This document shows, piece after piece, positions 52,051 to 61,091 of a stretch of 64,000 nt of DNA. Position 1 is the stretch's first letter. Each line of letters opens with the position of its first letter. A program made the translations under genes and the position numbers. The stretch spans positions 379,354-443,353 of the forward strand of contig NZ_FQWZ01000004.1 in the NCBI RefSeq assembly GCF_900129825.1, read 5' to 3'. Below the pieces are notes generated by a model. The model was not told the DNA's origin. It saw only the letters and a program-made list of their open reading frames with translations, and ran no database searches. The DNA is from Hydrocarboniphaga daqingensis. Its GTDB lineage: Bacteria; Pseudomonadota; Gammaproteobacteria; Nevskiales; Nevskiaceae.

Positions 52051-52809
52051 ATGCCGTCGATCGCCGTCAGGTCCGAGGTTCCATTGCCGCGCGTGTCGAG
52101 GCTGCGCTGGCTGTGGCTGCCGCCGGCGGCCTTGCTGCTGACCTGGCTGCTGTTTCTGCTGATGATGTTGGCGATTCGGGGCCAGGAATCGACGCTGGAG
52201 CCGCCGACGACGATCGAAGACGTGCGGGTCGTCCAGACCGAGCGTGACGAGACCCCGCCAGCCGACCCGATGAAGCTGCTGCAATCAGCGCCGCCACCGC
52301 CGCCTGAGGCGCCACCGGCGTTGGCGCAGGCAGCTTTACCTGAATTGTCGATGCCGGCCGTTGCCGTTTCGACGATCGATGTCGGGACCATCGCGGTGCC
52401 GACCGGATCGGTTGCGATTGGGCTCGGCAGTTCGCTGGGGGCCTCGGGCGTGTTCGGCGGCTTTGCCGGCGGCGGTGGCGGCAATGGCAACGGCAGTGGT
52501 GGCGGCGGTGGTGGCGGCGGTGGGGCCTGGAAGGGCAAGCCGCTGGTGCCGCTGTCGACCGCGCGGCCGCAGATGCCGGAATGGGCCTGCAAGCAAAAGC
52601 TCGGCGGCTGGGTCGAAGCCGTGTTTACGGTCGACCCCAACGGTCACGTCAAGGACGTCAAGATCATCAATGCCGAGCCGCGCGGCGTATTCGAAGCGGC
52701 TGCCGTGGAAAGCATCGGCAACTGGTTGTACGAGCGCACCGGCAAGTCGGCCGAAGTCCGTCAACGCGTGCCGATGGATCCGGCCGATTGCGCCTACAAC
52801 TACCGTTGA
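52051..52809 (+). CDS. tonB: TonB-like protein with Gly-rich spacer
   Basis: 252 residues. There is an N-terminal membrane anchor (about 20-42), then a short proline run (SAPPPPPEAPP). Near residues 130-160 there is a stretch dominated by glycine instead of the usual long Pro/Lys spacer. The TonB C-terminal domain (about 170-250) contains GGWVEAVFTVDPNGHVKDVK and FEAAAVESIGNWLYE, typical of the TonB2 type. The last codons overlap the TPR-DUF1329 gene. It would couple ExbB/ExbD energy to an outer-membrane or periplasmic partner. Confidence 0.9.
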   Translation: MPSIAVRSEVPLPRVSRLRWLWLPPAALLLTWLLFLLMMLAIRGQESTLEPPTTIEDVRVVQTERDETPPADPMKLLQSAPPPPPEAPPALAQAALPELSMPAVAVSTIDVGTIAVPTGSVAIGLGSSLGASGVFGGFAGGGGGNGNGSGGGGGGGGGAWKGKPLVPLSTARPQMPEWACKQKLGGWVEAVFTVDPNGHVKDVKIINAEPRGVFEAAAVESIGNWLYERTGKSAEVRQRVPMDPADCAYNYR

Positions 52810-55388
52810 AGCGCGCAACCGTCCGCATCGCCGCGTTGTTGCTGGTCACGTGGTCGTGGCCGGCGACCGTGTTGGCCGAGCAATACCGCAGCGAAGTGCG
52901 CGAAGTGCCGAACACACCTGCGCAAAAGCCGGTCGATCCGCAGGTGCTGCTCAAGCAGACCACTGATCCTTACGGGCGTGCGCTGCTGCTGCGCGATATG
53001 GCCGCGACGGCGGCCGCCAAGAAAGACTACAAGCAGGCCGCCCAACTGCTGGAGCAGGCGATCGCGACCAAGGCATTGGCCGGTCCGGCCGAGGCCGCGA
53101 TGCGCCAGGATTTAGCGTCGTTGTACATGGCCAGCGGCAATACCAAGCAGATGCTGCCGCAGCTTGAAGCACAGGTGAAAACCGGCAAGGCAGCGCCGGA
53201 AACCTACATCGCGTTGGGCGCCGCCTACCTTGAGCAGAAGCGTTATGCCGATGCCGCGCCCTTGCTCGAAAAAGGCGTGCGCGCGGTACCCAATGCCGAC
53301 CTCAGCTGGAAGCGCGCGTTGCTGGCCGCCTATCTTGGATCGGGACGCGACAAAGACGCGCTGCCGCTGCTCGAAGAAGCCGTCAAGCGTGATCCGTCGC
53401 GGCGTGAAGAATGGATCCAGCTGGCCGCGGTCAGTGTCAAAGCCGGCAACAAGGAGCGCGCGCAGGCCGTCATGGAAGTGGCCAGCCGGCTGGGCTTTTT
53501 GCGCGACGCGCAGGACCGGCTGCGACTGGTCACGTTGACCGGCCAGATCGGAGCACCATTCGAGGCGGCGTCGCTGCTGACGGGCTGGATCGACGGCGGA
53601 CAGTTGGCCGATGACGCGCCCAACCGTCGTTTGCTGGCGACGCTGTGGGTCGCGGCGCGCGAGAAGAAGCGTGCACTGGCGGCGATCGATGCTGCGCTGG
53701 CCAAGGGCGGCAGCAACGACCTGCTGCAGCAGAAAGCGCAGCTGCACATGGAGCGCGAAGAGTACGTGCAGGCAGCCGCCACGCTGGAAAAGCTGGCCTC
53801 CGGCAACGGCCGCAACGGCCCGCTGCTGATGACCTTGGGATTGGCGCGCTACCAGCAGGCCGATATCGACGGTGCCCTGTCGGCATTCCGCGCCGCTCAG
53901 GAGTTCACGCCGAGCAAGAAACTCGCAGCCGACTGGATCAAGTACCTCGAATCCGGCCGCGCGCGCGACGAGGCGCTGGCCGCAGCCGCCGATTTGCAGC
54001 GCCGGCAGCCGGACGACGACGTCGCGCTCAGCGATCGTCTGACCAGCGGAGAAACCTTGACCGTTACCGCGCCGCTGCCGGCCGCCACGTCAGCCGACGT
54101 GGTCATGGGCTCGGCGAGGCCCAGTGGTGCGCTGACCCCGATCGGCGCGGAGCGCGGCGGCAATGCCGACGGCAGCATTCCCGCGTGGACCGGCGGCCTG
54201 AGCGCACCGGCTGGCACTGCCAAGGGCCAACGGCTGAAAGATGCGTTTGCCGCCGACAAGCCCTTGTTTACGATCACCGCTGGCAACGCGGCGCAGTACG
54301 CCGGCAAACTGTCCGATGGCCATCGCCGCTTGCTAGAAACCCGGCCGGGCTACGCCATGCCGGTTTACACCAGCCGTCGCAGCGTTGCGTATCCGCAGGC
54401 GATCTATGACGCCACGCAAGCCAACATCGGCAAGGCGCGGTTGATCGGCTCGGATTCCTTGAGCGGCGCACGATTGGGCGTTCCGTTCCCGAAGCCCGAT
54501 TCCGGCGTGCAAGTGATGTGGAACCATCGAGTCCGCTATCGCGGCGATTCGATGCAAGCGCAGACCGCGCAGGCCGCCGTGCAGAAAAGCGGCAGCGCCA
54601 CCTGGCTCAAGCAGACCGAATTGGTTTACTACCGCTACGGCAACATCGCCGACCCGGTCGATATCGGCCAGAAGAACATCCTGCTGTATTACCTGACTTG
54701 GTTCGGCAAAAGTGCATCGCGCAAAGACTTCCTCGCGCTGGTGCACGAGACGGCCGACACCACGCGTGGGGCTCGCAACGTGTGGGCGCTGCCGCTGGAC
54801 ATCGGCCGCATGTTCCGCATCCCGCCCGTCGGTTACGACCAGCCGTTCCCAGGCTCCGAAGGCCTGCAGTTCGTCGACATGGTCGACATGTACAACGGCG
54901 CTTTCGACCGCTATGTCTGGAAGCTGATCGGCAAACGCGAAATGCTGGTGCCTTACAACAACTACCGGATCGGTGATGGCCGTTACCGCTACGAGCAGTT
55001 GATCAAGCCCGGCTATCTGAACCCCGAGGCCACGCGCTACGAGATGCACCGTGTCTGGGTCGTCGAAGCCACCGAGCGCGGTGGCAAGTCGCACTCGTTC
55101 GGCAAGCGCGTGTTCTATGTCGATGAAGACAGCTGGAACGTGGTGCTGGTCGAGAACTACCAGCGCGACGATCGCACCCTGTGGCGCTTCCAGGAAGGGC
55201 ATCTGCTGGCGCTGTACGACGCGCGGTACGCCAACTGCCTGCCGGTGGTGACCTACGACTTCAAAGACGGCCGCTACTTCATCAACCGGCTGACAGCGCA
55301 GGAACCGCCGCCGCAGTACGACCTGCCGGGGCTCAAGGACGGCGACTTTGCACCGGACGCGGTCAAAACCCGCTACGGGCAACGCTGA
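52806..55388 (+). CDS. TPR-repeat protein fused to DUF1329 domain
   Basis: 860 residues from TTG 52806 (TTGA overlap with the tonB stop), giving a signal peptide ending TVLAE near 25. Residues about 40-420 are TPR-like repeats (AAYLEQKRYADAAPLLEKGV and similar), matching the TPR protein that closes TonB2 operons. From about 438 a complete DUF1329 domain follows: GALTPIGAERGGNADGSIPA, then GVPFPKPDSGVQVMWNHRVR and YVDEDSWNVVLVENYQRDD. DUF1329 proteins have LolA/LolB-like folds and are linked to hydrophobic-compound transport. The usual TonB2 TPR protein lacks this domain. The frame is continuous, so it is a real fusion. Confidence 0.88.
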   Translation: MKRATVRIAALLLVTWSWPATVLAEQYRSEVREVPNTPAQKPVDPQVLLKQTTDPYGRALLLRDMAATAAAKKDYKQAAQLLEQAIATKALAGPAEAAMRQDLASLYMASGNTKQMLPQLEAQVKTGKAAPETYIALGAAYLEQKRYADAAPLLEKGVRAVPNADLSWKRALLAAYLGSGRDKDALPLLEEAVKRDPSRREEWIQLAAVSVKAGNKERAQAVMEVASRLGFLRDAQDRLRLVTLTGQIGAPFEAASLLTGWIDGGQLADDAPNRRLLATLWVAAREKKRALAAIDAALAKGGSNDLLQQKAQLHMEREEYVQAAATLEKLASGNGRNGPLLMTLGLARYQQADIDGALSAFRAAQEFTPSKKLAADWIKYLESGRARDEALAAAADLQRRQPDDDVALSDRLTSGETLTVTAPLPAATSADVVMGSARPSGALTPIGAERGGNADGSIPAWTGGLSAPAGTAKGQRLKDAFAADKPLFTITAGNAAQYAGKLSDGHRRLLETRPGYAMPVYTSRRSVAYPQAIYDATQANIGKARLIGSDSLSGARLGVPFPKPDSGVQVMWNHRVRYRGDSMQAQTAQAAVQKSGSATWLKQTELVYYRYGNIADPVDIGQKNILLYYLTWFGKSASRKDFLALVHETADTTRGARNVWALPLDIGRMFRIPPVGYDQPFPGSEGLQFVDMVDMYNGAFDRYVWKLIGKREMLVPYNNYRIGDGRYRYEQLIKPGYLNPEATRYEMHRVWVVEATERGGKSHSFGKRVFYVDEDSWNVVLVENYQRDDRTLWRFQEGHLLALYDARYANCLPVVTYDFKDGRYFINRLTAQEPPPQYDLPGLKDGDFAPDAVKTRYGQR

Positions 55389-55514
55389 CGGGATCTGCGC
55401 AGAGGCTGCCCCAGCGCATCCTGTTACGTCCGATCGTCGGACTGGCGTGCAAACCCTATCGCCGCCATTGGCGTCTGACCGGTACACGACGCCATAGAAA
55501 GCGGGAGAGCGCTG

Positions 55515-55790
55515 ATGAAAGCAACGACATGGTCGGTCACGGTCGCGAGCGGGCTGTGCCTGGTCGCAGGCGCCGTTCAAGCCGCCCCCGAGCAGCGGCC
55601 GGGACAGATTGCCGTCGACGAGATACGGCACCAAGCCCTGGAAAGCTTGCGCCAGGAAGGTCTTGCCGCGCTGCCGTTGCGGCTGTCACAAGACCTCGAA
55701 ATGGCCAACCGGGACGCTGGGTCGCTGTCGCGCAAGCCTCTGGTGGAAAGGGGCTGGGCGGCCGCGATGCACGATGCCGCCGCTCGTTGA
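55515..55790 (+). CDS. small secreted hypothetical protein
   Basis: 91 residues; ATG 55515 has GGGAG about 9 nt upstream. A clear signal peptide (SVTVASGLCLVAGAVQAAPE) is followed by about 65 soluble residues with a helix-prone stretch (VDEIRHQALESLRQEGLAAL). No family is recognised. It follows the TonB operon by 126 bp and converges on the next gene with a 14-bp gap. The signal peptide and ribosome site support it as a real gene. Confidence 0.65.
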   Translation: MKATTWSVTVASGLCLVAGAVQAAPEQRPGQIAVDEIRHQALESLRQEGLAALPLRLSQDLEMANRDAGSLSRKPLVERGWAAAMHDAAAR

Positions 55791-55804
55791 ACGGCGGCCG
55801 AGCG

Positions 55805-56248
55805 TCAGCTCATGTAACCGCTGATCGTCTTGGCCAGCTCGGGCAGTACCGCTGCCATTTCGTCATTGATGCTGCCCCGCAGCTTGGAATACGCCATCTT
55901 GACGGTCTCGTTGCTGCTGGCGCCGACGCGATGGTCGAGTACGCCGATCAGTGCCGCCGTAGCGGGTGCCGAGTTCTTGCGCAGGAACAGGCTAAAATCG
56001 CGGTCGCCAGACTGCAGAAACTGCTGATGCAGCGGCTCCAGCGCCACTGCAAAATCCGGCAGCAGCTTGCGCACCACGCGTGGAATCGCGTCGGGTACCG
56101 CCGTTTTGAACATGCCCAGTCCGGCCTTCAGGGCCAGGCCGCGCAAGCTGCGTAGACCGTTCAGATGACGTTCGACCGTCGTCGCGCAGGCTTGAGTCAG
56201 GGCTTCTCGCTGGTGTTCGACGAGCAAAATGTCAGACAGTGTTGGCAT
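55805..56248 (-). CDS. conserved hypothetical protein (DUF6918-like, tentative)
   Basis: 147 residues from ATG 56248. The protein is helical with hydrophobic stretches but no clear membrane helix. MPTLSDILLVEHQREALTQA at the N-terminus and VVRKLLPDFAVALEPLHQQF in the middle resemble a family of mainly actinobacterial proteins I recall as DUF6918; I am not certain. It diverges from the AarF kinase gene with 45 bp between starts, so they probably share a control region and possibly a function. Confidence 0.7.
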   Translation of the reverse strand: MPTLSDILLVEHQREALTQACATTVERHLNGLRSLRGLALKAGLGMFKTAVPDAIPRVVRKLLPDFAVALEPLHQQFLQSGDRDFSLFLRKNSAPATAALIGVLDHRVGASSNETVKMAYSKLRGSINDEMAAVLPELAKTISGYMS

Positions 56249-56293
56249 AGTGGTTTGCAGCGCGTATCGGTTGGGCCAGGAATCCAATAGTTT

Positions 56294-57721
56294 ATGTCGA
56301 AGCAAAGCGATGAGTCCTCACCGCTGCCGGCGCGCAAGCCCGGCATGGATCGGCTGAAGACGCGGCCGTTCGAGCGCAATCTGGCGCTGACCAAGCTTGG
56401 GTTCGGCGCCGGCAGCAGCATCGTGGCCCACAGCATCCGCAACATCTTTCGCGGTGAAGTGTCGCGCGACGAAGCCAATCGCGAGTTCTATCAGCGCCAA
56501 GCGCAAGTGTTGGCCGATGAACTCGGCCAACTCAAGGGCAGCGTGATGAAAGCGGGGCAGATGCTGTCGTTGTACGGGCAGTACTTCCTTCCGCCGGAAG
56601 CCGTTGAGGTGCTGTCGACGCTGCAAGACGACACGCCAGCGGTGTCTTGGCAGCACGTGGCACCGGTTCTGGACCGCCAGCTGGGACGCGAACGGCTGCG
56701 CGAGCTGGATATCGACGAGCAGCCGATCGCCGCTGCATCGCTGGGACAGGCGCATCGCGCACGCCGCAAGCGTGACGGGCTGGAACTGGTGGTCAAGATT
56801 CAGTACCCCGGCGTTGCCGATGCGATCGACAGCGATATCCGCACCCTCTCAAGGTTGCTGCTGATGTCGCGGCTGACGCCCAAGGGTCTCGATATCGGCC
56901 CGATCTTCGCCGAACTGCGCGAGATGCTGGTGCAGGAAGTCGACTACTTGGCCGAGCGCCGTTTTACCGAGGACTTTGCACGACGCCTCGACGGCGATCG
57001 GCGTTACGTGGTGCCCACCGTGCTCGGCGAGTATTCCGGAGCCCGGGTGCTGACGACGACCTACGAGTCAGGCTACAGCCCGCGCGCAGCCGAGGTCAGC
57101 GCGCTGCCGCAGCCGCGTCGCGATCGGCTTGGCGGCGCATTCATCGAGCTGTTCGTTCGCGAGTTCTTCGACTGGGGCCTGGTGCAGACCGATCCTCATT
57201 TTGGTAACTATCGCGTTCGAATCGGAGACCGTGCGGACGATGACCGTATCGTACTGCTGGATTTCGGGGCGACCCGCCGTTTCGAGCGCCGCTTCGTCGC
57301 CGCCTACTCGTGCATCGTTCGCGGCGCCATCGAGCAGGATCATGCACTGATCGAGCGCGGCGCCACCGAGATCGGCCTGATAGAAGCTGGATTTCCTCGT
57401 CCCGCGATGCTGGCCTTCGCCCAAATGTGTGAGACGATCGTCGAACCGTTCACCGACCCGGCGGAACAAAGGATACCCAAAGCGCTGCTGACCACGGACG
57501 GTGCTTACCGCTGGGGTGATAGCGATCTGCCGATGCGTGCTGCCCAGGCGGGAGCCAAGAACGCATTGTCGGTGCATTTCCGGGTGCCGCCACGCGAAAT
57601 CGTGTTTCTGCACCGTCGTCTCGCCGGTGTGTTCATCATGCTGGCGCAGCTGGGTTCGCAGTACAGCCCGCGCGCCGCGGTACTCGATGCGTTGTCGCGA
57701 GTTGAAGTGTCGAACCGATGA
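56294..57721 (+). CDS. AarF/ABC1-type kinase-like protein
   Basis: 475 residues. The ABC1-kinase motifs are SVMKAGQMLSLYGQYFLPPE (KxGQ), AAASLGQAHRARR (Ala-rich loop), LVVKIQYPGVADAIDSDIRT (catalytic Lys), LVQTDPHFGNYRV and IVLLDFGATR. No C-terminal membrane helices are present. It is related to, but clearly diverged from, the protein at 35800-37104. Mycobacterial and Nevskiales-like relatives often lie near lipid genes; here it is followed by DUF1329, DUF2505 and WS/DGAT genes. The substrate is unknown. Confidence 0.88.
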   Translation: MSKQSDESSPLPARKPGMDRLKTRPFERNLALTKLGFGAGSSIVAHSIRNIFRGEVSRDEANREFYQRQAQVLADELGQLKGSVMKAGQMLSLYGQYFLPPEAVEVLSTLQDDTPAVSWQHVAPVLDRQLGRERLRELDIDEQPIAAASLGQAHRARRKRDGLELVVKIQYPGVADAIDSDIRTLSRLLLMSRLTPKGLDIGPIFAELREMLVQEVDYLAERRFTEDFARRLDGDRRYVVPTVLGEYSGARVLTTTYESGYSPRAAEVSALPQPRRDRLGGAFIELFVREFFDWGLVQTDPHFGNYRVRIGDRADDDRIVLLDFGATRRFERRFVAAYSCIVRGAIEQDHALIERGATEIGLIEAGFPRPAMLAFAQMCETIVEPFTDPAEQRIPKALLTTDGAYRWGDSDLPMRAAQAGAKNALSVHFRVPPREIVFLHRRLAGVFIMLAQLGSQYSPRAAVLDALSRVEVSNR

Positions 57722-57790
57722 GCTCGCGACAGGTCCGAGTTGCTTGCTGCAGTGCAACTCCTGAGCGGTTGTGTTCGGCGGCTGAAAGGT

Positions 57791-57819
57791 TTGGAAGTTT
57801 GGCGGGAATTGGCTAGCAT
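57791..57819 (+). promoter_or_regulatory. candidate sigma-70 promoter of the DUF1329 gene
   Basis: TTGGAA (57791-57796) and TAGCAT (57814-57819) are separated by an ideal 17-bp spacer. Each hexamer matches four of six consensus bases. They lie about 70 bp upstream of the ATG, leaving a leader that carries a very strong ribosome site (GAGGAGAGG). Confidence 0.45.
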
Positions 57820-57885
57820 CCCGCGTCTGATATTTGTCAACAATACCGGGCGCTCACACGACCCGGCCCTAGCGAGGAGAGGTAA

Positions 57886-59238
57886 ATGAAACAGCGCATT
57901 GCTGTAGCGTTCGGCGCGTTCTGCATCGCATATGCAGGGCTTGCCGCTGCAAAGGTCGGAGCCGATGAGGCAGCCAAGCTTGGCAAGGACTTGACGCCGA
58001 TCGGCGCCGAGAAGGCCGGTAACAAGGACGGCACGATCCCCGAGTGGACGCCGGCCGCCAAGCGTGGCCAGCTCAAGGGCGAGTATCCCAACGAGCCGAA
58101 GATCGACGGCGAGAAGCCCAAGTTCACGATCACCAAGGCGAACATGGCTCAGTACGAGTCGATGTTGTCCGAGGGTCACAAGTACCTGTTGAAGACCTTC
58201 GACACGTACAAGATGAACGTCTACCCGACGCATCGCTTCGTCAATTTCCCCGACGAGATCAAGGCGGCGACCGGCAAGAACGCCACCACTTGCGAGATGA
58301 TCGGCACCGACATCCTCGACAACTGCAAGCTGGGCTTCCCGTTCCCGATCCCCAAGACGGGTGCTGAGCCGGTCTGGAACCACAAGCTGAAGTTCCGTGG
58401 CGACTACGCCAAGCGCTACAACAACCAGATGATCGTGCAGCGCAACGGTGACTTCCAGCTCACCAAGATCATCGAAGATGCGGCGTTCTACTACGGCTCG
58501 ATCACCAAGGCTGTGCCGCTGACCAAGGACTCCGGCGAGTTCCTGCGCTATCTGTCGCGCACCGTGGCGCCGCCTCGCCTGGCGGGCACCTTCATTCTTG
58601 TGCATGAGAAGGCTGGCACGGGCGAAGCCGGTCGTGCTGCTTGGCTGTACACCCCGGCGCTGAAGCGCATTCGTCGTGCGCCGACGGTTTGCTGCGACAA
58701 CCCCTACGAAGGCACCGACGGCCACCAGTTCTACGACCAGGTGGACATGTTCAACGGCTCGCTGGAGCGCTTCAACTGGAAGCTCGTCGGCAAGAAGGAA
58801 CTGTACATCCCGTACGACAGCAACAAGATCGCTGGCAACACCGTCAAGTACAAGGACCTGATCCGTCCGAACCACTTGAATCAGGATCTGCCGCGCTATG
58901 AGCTGCATCGCGTCTGGGTGGTCGAGGCCAACATCAAGGCGGGCACGAGCCACACGTTCAAGAAGCGCGTCATGTACATCGACGAGGACAGCTGGAACAT
59001 CGTGCTCGAAGACAACTACGACAACCGCGATCAGCTGATGCAGTTGCACGAAGGCCATCTGGTCATCGGCTACAACATTCTGGCCGCCGGCACGGTTCCG
59101 GAAGTGATCTATCACTTCAACTCGGGCCGCTACTTCATCACCGCTGCGTTCAACGAAGATCAGCCGTACGACCTGTCGGTCAAGTACAACGACGACTACT
59201 TCAACGCCAGCTCCGTGCAGAAGATGACGACGAAGTAA
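57886..59238 (+). CDS. DUF1329 family exported protein
   Basis: 450 residues with a signal peptide ending LAAAK near 22. The DUF1329 hallmarks are DLTPIGAEKAGNKDGTIPEW, FPFPIPKTGAEPVWNHKLKF, TFILVHEKAG and MYIDEDSWNIVLEDNYDN. These proteins have a LolB-like fold and occur in lipid- and steroid-degrading bacteria. Codon choice (many AAG, AAC, GGC, CTG and few rare codons), a near-perfect ribosome site and a strong terminator suggest high expression. It is encoded alone, unlike the TPR-fused copy at 52806-55388, which it resembles in the C-terminal half. Confidence 0.93.
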   Translation: MKQRIAVAFGAFCIAYAGLAAAKVGADEAAKLGKDLTPIGAEKAGNKDGTIPEWTPAAKRGQLKGEYPNEPKIDGEKPKFTITKANMAQYESMLSEGHKYLLKTFDTYKMNVYPTHRFVNFPDEIKAATGKNATTCEMIGTDILDNCKLGFPFPIPKTGAEPVWNHKLKFRGDYAKRYNNQMIVQRNGDFQLTKIIEDAAFYYGSITKAVPLTKDSGEFLRYLSRTVAPPRLAGTFILVHEKAGTGEAGRAAWLYTPALKRIRRAPTVCCDNPYEGTDGHQFYDQVDMFNGSLERFNWKLVGKKELYIPYDSNKIAGNTVKYKDLIRPNHLNQDLPRYELHRVWVVEANIKAGTSHTFKKRVMYIDEDSWNIVLEDNYDNRDQLMQLHEGHLVIGYNILAAGTVPEVIYHFNSGRYFITAAFNEDQPYDLSVKYNDDYFNASSVQKMTTK

Positions 59239-59270
59239 TGCGCGCCGTCTGATCACATTGCGGTAACGCC

Positions 59271-59301
59271 AAGCCGCCGGGTTCTCCCGGCGGCTTTTTT
59301 A
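59271..59301 (+). terminator. rho-independent terminator after DUF1329
   Basis: A 10-bp GC-rich stem AGCCGCCGGG / CCCGGCGGCT with a TTCT loop is followed directly by six T residues. This is a textbook intrinsic terminator and isolates the DUF1329 transcript from the next gene. Confidence 0.95.
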
Positions 59302-59328
59302 TAGTGGCCCGCCTTTACTATTCGAACC

Positions 59329-59823
59329 ATGACCCTGAAGTACTCCACCGAATTGAAGTACCCGCGTCCGGCCGACGTGGTGATCAAGATGTTCACCGAC
59401 CGTGCTTATTTCGAGAAGAAATACCAGTCGATGGACGTGACCGATTTCAAAGTCGACACGGTTGTGACAGGTGATCCGTTCACCATCCGTTGCCGATACA
59501 GCGCAGCCGGTGACATCAATGTCCCGGACTTCGCCAAGAAACTGATCGGCGAAGCGATCCGCGTTACGCAGACCGACGTCTGGCAGGTGGCCAAGCGCAC
59601 CGGCACCATCGACATCGAGATCTTGGGTGCCCCAGTCAGTGTGCACGCCGATATGAAGCTGGTGTCCAGTGGCGCCGGCAGCGTGTTGAAGCTCGATTGG
59701 CAATTCCGCTGCAGCATCCCGTTGCTGGGCGGCAAGATCGAAAAACTGATCGCCGAAGACGTCGAGCGCCGCACCGCCATGGATGCGCGCGTGTCGATCA
59801 AGCTGCTGGAAGCCTACGCATGA
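59329..59823 (+). CDS. DUF2505 family protein
   Basis: 164 residues. MTLKYSTELKYPRPADVVIK, then VWQVAKRTGTIDIEILGAPV and FRCSIPLLGGKIEKLIAEDV match DUF2505, a START/SRPBCC-like fold found mainly in actinobacteria and some lipid-metabolising proteobacteria. The start is only about 28 bp after the terminator and no Shine-Dalgarno sequence is visible, so the mRNA may be nearly leaderless. It overlaps the serine hydrolase gene (ATGA). A hydrophobic-ligand-binding role is likely from the fold, but the ligand is unknown. Confidence 0.88.
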   Translation: MTLKYSTELKYPRPADVVIKMFTDRAYFEKKYQSMDVTDFKVDTVVTGDPFTIRCRYSAAGDINVPDFAKKLIGEAIRVTQTDVWQVAKRTGTIDIEILGAPVSVHADMKLVSSGAGSVLKLDWQFRCSIPLLGGKIEKLIAEDVERRTAMDARVSIKLLEAYA

Positions 59824-61091
59824 GCTTGAAGGCGATCCTCAAGCCGAGGCGTCTGCCGGTTCCCAAGGATCTCGCAAGCGTCACCACCCGAGATGCGTCG
59901 GCTGAAGTCGATCCGGCATCCGTCGATATGACGGCAGAGCAGGTCGAGCGAATCTGGAGCAACGTCGAACGCTTGTATCGAACCGGGCTTCAGTCGGCGA
60001 TATCGCTGACGGTGCGCCGCAAGGGCCGGATCATCATTCGCCGCAGCATCGGCCACGCGCAGATCGGTACCGATCTCAAGCCCGGCTTGCTATGTACGCC
60101 TGAAACGCCGATCTGCTTGTTCTCGGCATCCAAGGCGATCACGGCGATGCTGGTGCACAAGCTGGTCGAGCAGCGTCATCTGCAGCTTGACGATCGCATC
60201 GCGCGCTTCATTCCCGAATATGGTGTGGAAGGCAAGGGCGCGACGACGGTGCGCCACTTGCTGGCACATCGAGCCGGTATCCCTCGCGTGCCAGCCGGCG
60301 CGACGCCCGAGATGCTGTTCGACTGGAACGACGTGGTGGCGCGCTTGTGCGCCGCCAAGCCGATCAATGCCACCGGTGACACGCAGAGCTACCACGCCAT
60401 TACCGGCGGGTTCATTCTGGGCGAGCTGGCGCAGCGGGTATCCGGCGCTTCGCTTCCGGACTTGCTGCGCGACATCATTACCGAGCCTATGGGCCTGAAG
60501 ACGATGAGCTTCGGTGTGCCGGTGGAGCGCCGGGCGCAGGCGGCGCTCAACTACCACACCGGGCTGCATCCGGTGTTTCCGCTGACGAGCTTCATTCAAA
60601 ACGTGCTTGGCGCTTCGTTTGCCGAAGTCGTGCGGATATCCAACACGCCTGAGTTCATGTCGGCGTTGATTCCCGCCGGCAACATCTATGCGAACTCGGA
60701 TGACGCGGGTGCGTTCTATCAGATGATGCTGCAGAACGGCGAGTACAACGGCAAGCAGATATTCAAGGCCGCGACGATCGCTGAAGCGATCCGGCCCGCG
60801 GGACCGATCCACATCGACCGCACGCTGCTGGTGCCGGTCCGCTTTAGTGCGGGCTTTGTACTTGGCGAGTGGCCGGTGGGTTTGTATGGACACAACTGCC
60901 GCAGTGCATACGGCCATCTCGGCTTTCTGTCGACGATCTGCTGGGCCGATCCGGCGCGTGATATTTCGGTGGGCTTCGTCAACAGCGGCAAGTCGGTTTC
61001 CGCCGATCAACTCGCGCCGGTGGCCTCCATCCTTGGGGGCATCAGCTCAGCCTGTCGTCCGGTTGCGCGCTCGCGTCGCGGTGTGAATTGA
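59820..61091 (+). CDS. beta-lactamase-fold serine hydrolase (class C-like, EstB/LACTB type)
   Basis: 423 residues. FSASKAI is the SxxK motif with the nucleophile Ser, SYHAITGGF is the YxN-type motif with Tyr, and GHLGF replaces KTG as in many esterases of this fold. There is no signal peptide, so it is probably cytoplasmic and more likely an esterase or lipid hydrolase than a drug-resistance enzyme. It is co-translated with DUF2505. Its last 45 bp overlap the convergent WS/DGAT gene. Confidence 0.88.
   Translation: MSLKAILKPRRLPVPKDLASVTTRDASAEVDPASVDMTAEQVERIWSNVERLYRTGLQSAISLTVRRKGRIIIRRSIGHAQIGTDLKPGLLCTPETPICLFSASKAITAMLVHKLVEQRHLQLDDRIARFIPEYGVEGKGATTVRHLLAHRAGIPRVPAGATPEMLFDWNDVVARLCAAKPINATGDTQSYHAITGGFILGELAQRVSGASLPDLLRDIITEPMGLKTMSFGVPVERRAQAALNYHTGLHPVFPLTSFIQNVLGASFAEVVRISNTPEFMSALIPAGNIYANSDDAGAFYQMMLQNGEYNGKQIFKAATIAEAIRPAGPIHIDRTLLVPVRFSAGFVLGEWPVGLYGHNCRSAYGHLGFLSTICWADPARDISVGFVNSGKSVSADQLAPVASILGGISSACRPVARSRRGVN

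Noticed and set aside
59820-61091. Beta-lactam resistance gene
   Set aside because: The class C fold motifs are present, but there is no signal peptide, HLG replaces KTG, and the lipid-gene context points to an esterase-like enzyme.
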